From the NCBI GenBank assembly GCA_028873975.1, contig JAPPMO010000026.1, forward strand, positions 149,378-213,377: a stretch of 64,000 nucleotides of DNA, written 5' to 3'. Shown here in pieces: positions 1-8,119 of this stretch. Under the pieces are notes generated by a model. The model saw only the letters and a program-made list of their open reading frames with translations, made no database searches and had not been told where the DNA came from. The DNA comes from Chloroflexota bacterium (GTDB lineage: Bacteria > Chloroflexota > Anaerolineae > Aggregatilineales > Phototrophicaceae). The stretch's first letter is position 1, and the number at the start of each line of letters is the position of its first letter. The translations under genes were made by a program, and so were the position numbers.

Positions 1-2293
1 CTCCCAAGCCGCGCAAAACCAGCCCTTCCATGTCTCGCTTGGACTGCCCTTTGAAGAGTTCGTTGGCGCCCTCCAACATCTCGATCGCTTGCTTGGTGTC
101 GCCCGCGTCCAGCTGCGCCATACCCAACTTGTAGAGAACATGAGCCTCGTTTTGCTGGTCGTCGCGGTCCCGGGAGATGGTCAGCGCCATTTCATAGTTT
201 TCGATTGCCGTCACCGCTTCGCCCAAGGCGCGGTGAGCATCGCCGAGCGTGGCGCGCAAGAACATCTCCGTCTCCTGATCGGCAAGCTCTTCCGCGAGGT
301 GCAAACCGCGCTGGATATGATTGAGCGCTGTGACAGCGGCATCCGTGCGCACATGCAAGCCCGCCAACATGTCCAGCGTCCCCAGGATGCCCGCTTTGTC
401 CTCTTCGGTCTCGTGAATCTCCAGCACTTCGTTGAAGGTCGCCACCGCTTCGTTTTCGCGCTTCTGTTCGATCTGCACCTTGCCGATCGCTTCCAGTATC
501 TGCAAAACGCGCGGGCTATCCTCGTGTTGGCCCGCAAGCGTGAGCGCCGCGCGCAGCTTCAGCTGTTCCAGAATCGACGGCGCGCTTTCACTGCTCACGA
601 GCAAACCTGCCAGCGCGTCAAGCGTTTCCAGGACGCCGTCCTTATCCGCGCTCGTCTCATAAATCTCCAGCACTTCTCCGTAGGTTCCGGCCGCTTCGCT
701 GTCCCGCCCTTGATTGATCTGCACCTTGGCGATGGCCTTGAGAATCCGCAGCTGTCTGTCGGTCTCGTTGTTCTGGCTGGCAACATGCAGCGCAGTCCGC
801 AACTGATCGATATTCACGGACTGCAATTCTTCGTCATCAATTGAAATGAAAGTCGAGTCGTCCGCCGCCGGCGCCGCGGCTGGCCGCGTCGATTCATCGA
901 CGCCATCTTCCGCTTCAAGATCCCCTGCTTCCGCGAGGTTTAGCGTTTCGTCGTCTGCGCCCCCCGGCGCGTCCTCTCCAGGCTCGACCGCCCGATCTTC
1001 GTCGGTTTCTGGCTCGGCGACCAAGTCCACTTCATCGGCGAATTCAAGTTCGATTCCGTCACGGAGCGATTCAAGCAGCGCCAACTCATAAGCGTAACCC
1101 GCTTCCTCCACCAGCCCGTCCACGCTGGACAAAGCGTCAACTATGCCGCCAGCCAGGTCGCGGTCGTCATTGTCCGCGGCCCAGGCTGCCGTGGCGATCA
1201 GGTTATCCAGCTCGCTCACCAGTCGAATCAGCGCATCGGGACCAGCGCTGTGGGCAGCGAGATAGTCGCTGACCGCAGTCTTCACGTCCTCGCGCAAGTC
1301 GTCAAGACGATTTTCTTCGGCGGACCTGGATCCTAGAAATCCATGCACCAGCGGGTGCATGCGGTAGCAGGTCTCATCAAGGCGCTGAAAGCGTTCGACA
1401 AGGAAAAGGCGCGACAAGATCGTCATGGATTGATCGATGGCCGACACGGGCATATCGCTCAGCAAGCGCAAGAAAGAGATCGAGGCTTCCCCGCGCGGCG
1501 TGGCGCCCAACTGCTCCAGCAAGTCCCGCAGGCGCGGATTGAGCGCATCGACGCTGGCAGCCAAGGCGGCGCTGTCCGCTTGACCCTCGTATTCCTCCAG
1601 CAGCCCCGCCAGCGTAGCATGATAGTCTTCGAGCTTCTGGCGGGAAATGATCATACTGCGCGCAGCTAACACGACGGGAAAGGCTTCATGATTGAGTTGC
1701 CCCGCAATCGCAGCAGCCGTGCTATCGGCTTCGCCGCCTTCGATGCCCGCTTTTTGTTTGAAGAGCAGCAGCGCATCGTCTTCACTCAAGTTGCCGATGG
1801 CTTGGTTGCGCCAGGCGCCGCCCGCCAAGGCTTTCTCGCTGGTGACGACCAGCGGTAAATCCCCCGCGCAATCGTCGTGGAACTGATTCAAAACCGATTC
1901 GTCAACCCGACCATCAAGCACGATCAGCGGCTGATGCTGTCGCAGCAGCCCGGCGACTGCCGCGCGCTTGTCCAAGGGATTGGGGGCATTGCAGACATCC
2001 AGGGCGCCATAGGCGCGGCTGATGCGCACGATCAATTCGACCAGGGGCGGCGCCTTGACCGGCAGCCATAGAACGGACTGCTCCGGCTGCTGCGCATAAA
2101 CATTGGCGATGGTCGCGGCGATGGTGGTTTTGCCGATGCCGGACATGCCGTGCAAGACCAGGGGTTGGTTCTGTCGCAAGCGCAGGAGGAGCGCCCGCAA
2201 CAAGTCGTCGCGCCCGATGGGTCTGCCGAAGCGCCGCAGCGGCAGATCGTTCATCGTGGTGACGGCAGCTTCCAGGGGTCTCAGTTCAGCCAT
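1..2293 (-). CDS. STAND/NB-ARC-type ATPase with TPR repeats (C-terminus cut by window edge)
   Basis: The reading frame opens at an ATG at 2293 and runs off the left edge with no stop, giving at least 764 residues. A Walker A motif (GMSGIGKTT, residues 49-57) follows a short N-terminus that resembles the linker before an NB-ARC/STAND ATPase. 'PLIVLDG' further on fits a Walker B strand. After an acidic low-complexity linker the C-terminal part is built of TPR-like helical repeats (for example 'AKVQINQGRDSEAAGTYGEV' and a near-duplicate copy). In this family the ATPase is a switch and the TPRs sense a ligand or partner. No effector domain is visible at the N-terminus, so the output is unknown. 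Regulator or defence sensor are both possible. Confidence 0.85.
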   Translation of the reverse strand, partial: MAELRPLEAAVTTMNDLPLRRFGRPIGRDDLLRALLLRLRQNQPLVLHGMSGIGKTTIAATIANVYAQQPEQSVLWLPVKAPPLVELIVRISRAYGALDVCNAPNPLDKRAAVAGLLRQHQPLIVLDGRVDESVLNQFHDDCAGDLPLVVTSEKALAGGAWRNQAIGNLSEDDALLLFKQKAGIEGGEADSTAAAIAGQLNHEAFPVVLAARSMIISRQKLEDYHATLAGLLEEYEGQADSAALAASVDALNPRLRDLLEQLGATPRGEASISFLRLLSDMPVSAIDQSMTILSRLFLVERFQRLDETCYRMHPLVHGFLGSRSAEENRLDDLREDVKTAVSDYLAAHSAGPDALIRLVSELDNLIATAAWAADNDDRDLAGGIVDALSSVDGLVEEAGYAYELALLESLRDGIELEFADEVDLVAEPETDEDRAVEPGEDAPGGADDETLNLAEAGDLEAEDGVDESTRPAAAPAADDSTFISIDDEELQSVNIDQLRTALHVASQNNETDRQLRILKAIAKVQINQGRDSEAAGTYGEVLEIYETSADKDGVLETLDALAGLLVSSESAPSILEQLKLRAALTLAGQHEDSPRVLQILEAIGKVQIEQKRENEAVATFNEVLEIHETEEDKAGILGTLDMLAGLHVRTDAAVTALNHIQRGLHLAEELADQETEMFLRATLGDAHRALGEAVTAIENYEMALTISRDRDDQQNEAHVLYKLGMAQLDAGDTKQAIEMLEGANELFKGQSKRDMEGLVLRGLG

Positions 2294-2541
2294 TTTCCCC
2301 CCAAGATAATGGTATCCACGTCCAAGAGTAAATTACAGTCCAGTATAGCATTGACAAAGAAAATCGGGCAATTTGAAGGCGCGCTAATATCGTGGATTGC
2401 CGGCTCTGCCGGGCAAAGTACCGGGTGCTTAAGCACCGAGAGCAAGGAGGGCGCAGAGATAGCTTCTGCGAGCGCGCGCAACTGATCGAGATTGTGGAAT
2501 CTTCCCACGCGGCCAAGCGGGCTTCATGACTAAGATTTGGC

Positions 2542-2570
2542 TTGATTCCCGCAGCGAGAGTCTTTATACT
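2542..2570 (+). promoter_or_regulatory. sigma70-type promoter of tRNA-Lys
   Basis: A TTGATT box (2542-2547) and a TATACT box (2565-2570) are separated by 17 bases. The predicted start is about 6-7 bases before the tRNA. Spacing and position fit a housekeeping promoter. Confidence 0.65.
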
Positions 2571-2582
2571 GATTTGCTGTTT

Positions 2583-2654
2583 GGGCGCGTGGCGCAATGG
2601 CAGCGCAGTTGACTTTTAATCAATTGGTTGCAGGTTCGAGTCCTGCCGCGCTCA
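2583..2654 (+). tRNA. tRNA-Lys (anticodon TTT)
   Basis: The cloverleaf folds by eye. The acceptor stem GGGCGCG pairs with CGCGCTC (one G-U). The D stem is GCGC/GCGC. The anticodon loop CTTTTAA gives anticodon TTT. The T arm is GCAGG-TTCGAGT-CCTGC and the discriminator is A. The 3' CCA is not encoded. A promoter lies just upstream. The TPP enzyme gene converges on it with about 16 bases between. Confidence 0.95.
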
Positions 2655-2670
2655 ATCTTTCGCAGGGACC

Positions 2671-4344
2671 TCAACCAGGTACCCAAGCCTGCGGAGCGAT
2701 GCCCTCGACATCGGTCTTGACATCAATGACAACCGGGCGATTCGCCGCGAAGGCGCGCTCCAGCGCCCCGGCGATTTCGCTCGGCTTGGTCGCGGTCATG
2801 CCCAGGCAGCCCATCGATTCGGCGATGCCCGCGAAGTCGGCATCATCGAAAAGCCACAATTCATCCGAGCCCGCCGTCGTCCCCCCATAGATGGCTTCGA
2901 CGCCATCGCGTTCCTGATTCAGCGAGTGATTATTGTTCACAGCGATCACAGTATTGACGCCGCAGCGCGCGGCCGTCTCCAGCTCCGCCAGGTGGTACCA
3001 GATGCCAGCGTCGCCGGTGAAGCAGAGCACCGGACGATCGGGCGCGGCGCATTTGGCGCCGATCGACGCGGGTAGGCCCCAACCCAGCGAACCTGAACAG
3101 CGAATATAAGACTGCTCGGGATGGCGCAGGTCGAGCATGGCGCCGGTCCAGACGCCGGAGTGCCCGGTATCGGAAACGAGGATGGCGTCCGAGGGCAGGT
3201 TCTCGCTGAGTTCGCGGCAGAGGCGCTCGGGGCGGATGGGCAGTCTGTCGGCCTTGTAGTGTTCGCTGACTTCGGCTTTCCATTCGCGCGCGAGCGATTG
3301 TACACGCTCAATCCATTCCTGGCGCCGCGGGGCGCTTTCGGCGGTTGCCAACAGCCGACGCAAAGTCTCCCTGACATCGCCTTGCAAGCCGACCTCAACG
3401 GGGTAGTTGCGGCCGATCTCGGCGGGATTGATATCGAGCTGAAGGACTCTGACACCGGGCGGCGGGATGGTGTAATTATTGGTGAGCTGCCCGCCGGTGT
3501 GGCTGCCGATGTAGAAAACCAGATCGGCCTCGCACAGGATCTGGTTGGAACAGGCGCGCGAATATGAACCGGGCACGCCGACCGCCAGGGGATGATCGGC
3601 TGGGAACATAGCTTTGGCATTGAGCGCTGTCGCAACCGGGATCGAGAGCTTGTCCGCCAATGCAACCAGTTCAGCGCGCGCGTCCGATGTCGTGACGCCG
3701 CCGCCGGCCACGATGACCGGTCGCTGCGCCCGGGACAGCAGCGCCAAAGCCTCGTCGATCGAGCTCTGATCCGCCGTCGGGCGAAATGGCGGCAAGCTCG
3801 CGAATTGCTCCTCGACAATGACTTCCAGGTCCGCCTCGACATTGACAACCGCGCCGCCGTCAATCCCTTGCAGGTCCAGGTGCGTCGGTCCCGGCGTGCC
3901 TGTCGTCGCCGAGCGAAAGGCTTGTCGCAGATGATGCCCCAACTCCGTCGGATTGGAGACATAAGCCTTGTACTTTGTGACAGCCGAAAAAGGCGCCATG
4001 TGATCGACTTCCTGGTAAGCGTGACGCAGTTGACGCTCCTGCAATTCGCGACCGGTGATGGCGACAACCGGCGAACAGGACAAGAAAGCGTCTTGCAAGC
4101 CGGCCGCCAGGTTAACCGCGCCCACGGATTGCGCCATGCACAAGCTGGGGGCGCGCCGGACACGGGCATAGGCATCGGCCATATAAGCCGCCGCTTTTTC
4201 GCCGCGCGCTTGCACGCGTTTGATGCCTAGCGATTCCATCTCCATCAGCGCGCGCGGCGCGATATAGGGCACGAAGAACACGGTATCAATACCGTATCCG
4301 TGGACGGTCTGCGCGAGCAGCCTGGCGCCGGTCATTTTAGGCAT
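2671..4344 (-). CDS. Acetolactate synthase-like thiamine pyrophosphate enzyme
   Basis: The 557-residue protein has the three-domain order of TPP enzymes: an N-terminal Pyr domain with the cofactor-activating glutamate (E49 in 'RGEKAAAYMADAYAR'), a central domain, and a C-terminal PP domain with a GDA...NNN metal/TPP motif near residues 440-470. The usual third Gly of GDG is Ala here. This family condenses or decarboxylates 2-oxoacids in the cytoplasm. Biosynthetic acetolactate synthase normally has a regulatory subunit gene beside it, and none is present. A catabolic or other carboligase is therefore as likely as branched-chain amino acid synthesis. AAGGG stands upstream of the ATG at 4344. 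Confidence 0.85.
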   Translation of the reverse strand: MPKMTGARLLAQTVHGYGIDTVFFVPYIAPRALMEMESLGIKRVQARGEKAAAYMADAYARVRRAPSLCMAQSVGAVNLAAGLQDAFLSCSPVVAITGRELQERQLRHAYQEVDHMAPFSAVTKYKAYVSNPTELGHHLRQAFRSATTGTPGPTHLDLQGIDGGAVVNVEADLEVIVEEQFASLPPFRPTADQSSIDEALALLSRAQRPVIVAGGGVTTSDARAELVALADKLSIPVATALNAKAMFPADHPLAVGVPGSYSRACSNQILCEADLVFYIGSHTGGQLTNNYTIPPPGVRVLQLDINPAEIGRNYPVEVGLQGDVRETLRRLLATAESAPRRQEWIERVQSLAREWKAEVSEHYKADRLPIRPERLCRELSENLPSDAILVSDTGHSGVWTGAMLDLRHPEQSYIRCSGSLGWGLPASIGAKCAAPDRPVLCFTGDAGIWYHLAELETAARCGVNTVIAVNNNHSLNQERDGVEAIYGGTTAGSDELWLFDDADFAGIAESMGCLGMTATKPSEIAGALERAFAANRPVVIDVKTDVEGIAPQAWVPG

Positions 4345-4563
4345 TTTGCCCTTCCCTTCTCACAGTCGCTTTTAAGGAGAATAACGCCGTTTCCAATCAA
4401 TCGCCAACCCTCGAAAGTCGACGCCGCGCTCACGTCAAATCGATTGAGAAGCCCGGTATTTGACACCCGGCCATAAAATGTGCCAAAATCCCTGACAATC
4501 CGCAAATACTCTGGCGAGCCCATCAACTAGCTGGATAGGCAGGGCTGGACTGGGTTCAATTAC

Positions 4564-4592
4564 TTGACAAGAATTTTCTCGCAGTTTATACT
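4564..4592 (+). promoter_or_regulatory. sigma70 promoter of sugar importer 1 operon
   Basis: A consensus TTGACA (4564-4569) and TATACT (4587-4592) are separated by exactly 17 bases. Transcription should start near 4599, a few bases before the operator at 4603. The leader is about 140 nt and ends in a GAGGAG ribosome site before the ATG at 4742. The rest of the 4345-4741 gap shows nothing recognisable. Confidence 0.8.
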
Positions 4593-4602
4593 ATGCGCAT
4601 AA

Positions 4603-4616
4603 GTTAATCGGTTAAC
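4603..4616 (+). promoter_or_regulatory. LacI-family operator, importer 1
   Basis: GTTAATCGGTTAAC is a near-perfect inverted repeat with the central CG usual for LacI-family operators. It lies at about +4 to +17 of the promoter, where a bound repressor would block transcription. Its reverse complement shares GTTAACCGATT with a site in front of the LacI gene at 10664-11707, so that repressor is the probable ligand. Confidence 0.7.
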
Positions 4617-4741
4617 CTGTCATCGTTTTTCAAATCGGCTTTTGTGATTTCACCATCAGGAAAGTGTGGGTTAAGGAGGTGCGCAACGAATATGCCAATT
4701 TGCGGTCAAGCTAAAGGTGTCACTATTTTGAGGAGCTAAAC

Positions 4742-6127
4742 ATGAATGAAAAGGAAAGAAAAGCGGGAAACGAGCAGCAGCTAAGCAGGCGCGATCTGCT
4801 GAAAATGCTGGGCGGCAGCGCCGCTGGCATGAGCATGGCCAAGATCGCCGGCTTGGGCGGCTCGGCAGCAGCATTGCTGGGTGGCATGCCGGCCGGCGCG
4901 CAGAGCAAGGTCGAGATCTGGACCGGTTTCGGCCAGGGGCGTATGGCTGATGCCATGCAGGGCGCGATCGACAATTTCGCCGTGGAGAATCCCGAATTTG
5001 CTCCCGAGCACATCATCGTGCCCTGGGGCGAGATTACCGATCGCGTGATCGCCGCCACCGCCGCTGGTTCGCCCCCTGACGTGCATCGTGGTTGGTCCGG
5101 GACCGTTGGCAATGCCGCTATCGGCGCGCTGACCAATCTGCAGCCCTATGTCGATGCGCAAAATGTCGACTTGTCGGACTTCTGGCCTGCGACGCTTGAT
5201 CAGATGAAGTTCCAGGGCGATGTGCACGCCATGAGCATCTCGACCATCGTGCAATTCTTGTATTACAACAAGGATCGCATGAGAGAGGCTGGCTTGGATC
5301 CCGATAGCCCGCCGAGCACTATCGCCGAATTGGATGAGCAAGGCGCGGCGCTCAACGATGTGTCTGATGACGGCACGATCAATCGACTTGGGTTCTCGCC
5401 GACGGTGCCGGGCTTGCAAATCTGGGACTGGGGCGCGGCTTTCGGCAGCCAATACTGGGACGAATCCGAAGGCAATATCGCCATTGACGAAGAAGCCATG
5501 ATCGCCTTGTTCGAGTGGTACAAGTCCTACGCCGATCAGTTTGGCGCCGAGAACCTGCAGGCCTACGCCAGCACCTACGGCGGCAACAACTTCGGTCGCA
5601 ATACGCCACAGGGCATCTACTATACCGGTTTGATCACCTTCTGGGTCCTGGGCAGTTGGTCCTATAACGATATGGGCGAATACGGTCCGGATGTCGATTT
5701 CGATGTCATTCCGATCCCGCAACTGGCGAGCGCTGATGACTCGGCTCCGGGAACATCTAATGGCAACATGTATTTGGTGCCCGCCAATTGCGCCAATCCG
5801 GATGGCGGCTTCGCCTTCGCCAACTTCATGAGTTCGTCGCCCTTCGTGGCCATCAACAAGGCGCTGCCCGACAGCGTCATGCCTTCCCGACGCTCCTTGG
5901 CGAACCTGCCGGAAGTTGACGAGAAAGAAGGCGGCTGGACGATCCTGGCGCGCGACGAAATCTTGCCCAATACCTTGCAGCGTCCCAGCTTCGGCGGCAA
6001 CGGCTTCTTTGGCGGCGCGCTGAACGAAGCGGCGGAAAATGTCATGTTCCACGGCGCCGACCCGGCCGAAGTGCTGGCCGATGCGGTCGCGCGTTCGCGG
6101 CGTGAAGTTGAACGTCTGCGTGGCTAG
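4742..6127 (+). CDS. ABC importer extracellular solute-binding protein, Tat signal (importer 1)
   Basis: This 461-residue periplasmic/extracellular sugar-binding protein looks like solute-binding family 1. The N-terminus carries a twin-arginine export signal (SRRDLLK, R16-R17) followed by an Ala/Gly-rich hydrophobic stretch and an AGAQ cleavage-like site near residue 53. The mature part begins 'KVEIWTGFGQGRMADAM', typical of carbohydrate-binding proteins. A GAGGAG site precedes the ATG. Two CUT1-type permeases follow after a 162-base gap filled with repeats. The substrate cannot be read from sequence, though oligosaccharide or polyol is likely from the family. Confidence 0.9.
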   Translation: MNEKERKAGNEQQLSRRDLLKMLGGSAAGMSMAKIAGLGGSAAALLGGMPAGAQSKVEIWTGFGQGRMADAMQGAIDNFAVENPEFAPEHIIVPWGEITDRVIAATAAGSPPDVHRGWSGTVGNAAIGALTNLQPYVDAQNVDLSDFWPATLDQMKFQGDVHAMSISTIVQFLYYNKDRMREAGLDPDSPPSTIAELDEQGAALNDVSDDGTINRLGFSPTVPGLQIWDWGAAFGSQYWDESEGNIAIDEEAMIALFEWYKSYADQFGAENLQAYASTYGGNNFGRNTPQGIYYTGLITFWVLGSWSYNDMGEYGPDVDFDVIPIPQLASADDSAPGTSNGNMYLVPANCANPDGGFAFANFMSSSPFVAINKALPDSVMPSRRSLANLPEVDEKEGGWTILARDEILPNTLQRPSFGGNGFFGGALNEAAENVMFHGADPAEVLADAVARSRREVERLRG

Positions 6128-6145
6128 CATCCCGAAACAAACGTG

Positions 6146-6275
6146 TAGGGGCGTTTCGCTGAAACGCCCACTGAAGCCAACCCCACCCCCGGCCTCTCCC
6201 CGAAGCACCAGGGAGGGGAGCTAGATAGAGAAGCCCTTCCCTCTTTAATGGGGGGGAGGATTTAGGATGGGGGTA
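6146..6275. repeat. GTAGGGGCG hairpin and C/G-rich intergenic repeat
   Basis: A perfect 9-bp hairpin (GGGCGTTTC GCT GAAACGCCC, 6149-6169) is followed by paired C-rich (about 6181-6200) and G-rich (about 6251-6275) tracts. The same hairpin core recurs at 35060-35080 and the C/G tracts recur near 38200-38300. It lies between binding-protein and permease genes. It has no U-run, so it is not a standard terminator, but it may reduce read-through. Confidence 0.7.
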
Positions 6276-6289
6276 TAGAAAGAGTTTTC

Positions 6290-7210
6290 ATGTTCAAACT
6301 AAAGCGAGACCCCGCCGATCAATCCAACAGTTGGCGCACGGACAATTTGCCGGCATGGGGCTTGTTCTTCGTGGCGCCCTGGATTATTGGTTTTCTGGCT
6401 TTTACCGTTTATCCCTTCTTCGCGTCGCTTTACTTCAGCTTCACGAATTTCAATATCATCAACTTCAGTCCGCGCTGGGTCGGCCTGGACAATTATGTCG
6501 AGTTGTTTACTGCCGATCCGATCTTCTGGATATCGATCGGCAACTCGATCAGATACGCCGCGCTCTTGCTCATTTTTGCGACCGTGTTTGACATCTTCAT
6601 CGCCTATCTGCTGAGCTTGAATGTCAAGTTCTTGTCGATATATCGGACGGTTTTCTTCTTTCCCGTCCTGGTGCCGGTGGTCGCGGCCAGTCTGACCTGG
6701 ATCTGGATTCTGAATCCGCGCTTCGGACTTATCAATGGCTTGCTGGATTTGATAGGCGTCAAAGGACCCAACTGGCTGGCCTCGCCGGATACTGCCATGT
6801 TATCGATCATATTGATTGCGGTCTGGGGCAGCGGGCGCCAAGTAATCGTCTATCTGTCGGGCTTCAACGATATTCCGCGCTCTCTTTATGAAGCCGCCGA
6901 TATTGATGGCGCCTCCGGCACGCAAAAGTTCTGGCGCATCACGTTGCCGCTCTTGTCGCCGCAGATCTTTTTCAATGTCGTTACGCTGATTATCTTTTCC
7001 CTGCAATCATTTTCCGAAGTTTATATCATGACGGGCGGCGGTCCAGCCAATTCGACCCTGCTCTACGCCGTCAATCTGTATAACCGCGCCTTCCGCGATT
7101 TCGCCATGGGTTACGCTTCGGCGCTGGCTTGGATCATGTTCCTGCTCATATTGGGATTGACACTCATTATCTTCAAGTTCTTAAGCGGACGAGTCATCTA
7201 TGAACGCTAG
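6290..7210 (+). CDS. Sugar ABC transporter permease, MalF/UgpA-like (importer 1)
   Basis: The 306-residue inner-membrane permease has six hydrophobic segments. The cytoplasmic ATPase-contact loop contains 'SLYEAADIDGASGTQKFWRITLPLL' (the EAA motif), near residues 200-225. It is the first of the paired CUT1 permeases and lies 15 bases upstream of the second. It should form the channel with that protein and an ATPase encoded elsewhere. Confidence 0.92.
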   Translation: MFKLKRDPADQSNSWRTDNLPAWGLFFVAPWIIGFLAFTVYPFFASLYFSFTNFNIINFSPRWVGLDNYVELFTADPIFWISIGNSIRYAALLLIFATVFDIFIAYLLSLNVKFLSIYRTVFFFPVLVPVVAASLTWIWILNPRFGLINGLLDLIGVKGPNWLASPDTAMLSIILIAVWGSGRQVIVYLSGFNDIPRSLYEAADIDGASGTQKFWRITLPLLSPQIFFNVVTLIIFSLQSFSEVYIMTGGGPANSTLLYAVNLYNRAFRDFAMGYASALAWIMFLLILGLTLIIFKFLSGRVIYER

Positions 7211-7224
7211 GACGAGGCGATAAG

Positions 7225-8115
7225 ATGGCAGTATTGCGACCTGCCCTCGCCAACAGCCGCGCTCTCAGCGCTGAAGAGCGAAGGTATTTCCTCGCTCGGC
7301 GAATGAAGACGCTCCTCACGCATGCCATCTTGATCATCTTTGGCATCACCTTCATGCTGCCTTTCGTCTGGATGATCAGCAGCTCGTTGAAACCGAATGT
7401 CGATATCTTCGAGTTGCCGGTGCGTCTGATCCCCAAAACCTATCGTCCGGAAAACTACATCGACGCCACCAACGCCATCCCCTTCTGGCAGTATCTGTGG
7501 AACTCAACCTATTACACCATCTTCGCCACCATTGGCGCGGTGCTGTCCAACACCTTCATCGCCTATGGCTTCGCGCGGGTGCGCTGGCGCGGGCGCAATG
7601 TGCTCTTCATCATTGTCATCGCCACCATGATGCTGCCCTTCCAGGTGCGCATGATCCCGCTCTATATCCTCTTCGCCAAGATCGGCTGGCTGAATACCTT
7701 CTTGCCGCTGATCGTGCCGAACTTCTTCGGCAACGCCTTCTACATCTTCCTGATGCGTCAGTTCATGATGACGCTGCCGAAGGAGCTGGATGACGCGGCG
7801 CGCATCGACGGCGCCAGCGAATGGGGCATCTTCTGGCGCATCGCCGTGCCGCTTTCCAAACCGGCCATCCTGACTGTCGCTATCTTCGAGATCATCCACA
7901 CCTGGCATGACTTCGTCGGTCCGCTGGTTTATTTGCGGCACCCGACCAAGTACACGCTGTCCATCGGCTTGCGCCTGTATTTCACCCAGTACGGCGCCGA
8001 ATGGGGACTGCTGATGGCGGCCGCGGCCATGTTTACCATACCGATGGTGATCTTCTTCTTCTTCGCGCAGCGCTCCTTCATTGAAGGCATCACCCTCACC
8101 GGGCTCAAAGGCTAG
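7225..8115 (+). CDS. Sugar ABC transporter permease, MalG/UgpE-like (importer 1)
   Basis: The 296-residue protein is the second CUT1 permease. An EAA loop is visible ('ELDDAARIDGASEWGIFWR', residues about 190-210), and the C-terminus 'FIEGITLTGLKG' is the ending usual for this subfamily. The stop at 8115 is followed within 5 bases by the chaperonin-like gene, so the two are almost certainly co-transcribed. No ATP-binding subunit is present in the operon. Confidence 0.92.
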   Translation: MAVLRPALANSRALSAEERRYFLARRMKTLLTHAILIIFGITFMLPFVWMISSSLKPNVDIFELPVRLIPKTYRPENYIDATNAIPFWQYLWNSTYYTIFATIGAVLSNTFIAYGFARVRWRGRNVLFIIVIATMMLPFQVRMIPLYILFAKIGWLNTFLPLIVPNFFGNAFYIFLMRQFMMTLPKELDDAARIDGASEWGIFWRIAVPLSKPAILTVAIFEIIHTWHDFVGPLVYLRHPTKYTLSIGLRLYFTQYGAEWGLLMAAAAMFTIPMVIFFFFAQRSFIEGITLTGLKG

Positions 8116-8119
8116 GCGC

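Noticed and set aside
2294-2541. Gene in the gap before tRNA-Lys
   Set aside because: Several short frames exist on both strands but none has a ribosome site or recognisable sequence; a weak CACCGAG-type repeat near 2430 is the only notable content.
6149-6169. Hairpin after the binding-protein gene as a rho-independent terminator
   Set aside because: The stem is perfect but no T-run follows on either strand, and the same palindrome occurs elsewhere as a dispersed repeat.
4781-6208. 475-residue reading frame on the minus strand
   Set aside because: It lies opposite the binding-protein gene at 4742-6127, has no recognisable domain or ribosome site, and is a by-product of high-GC codon use.
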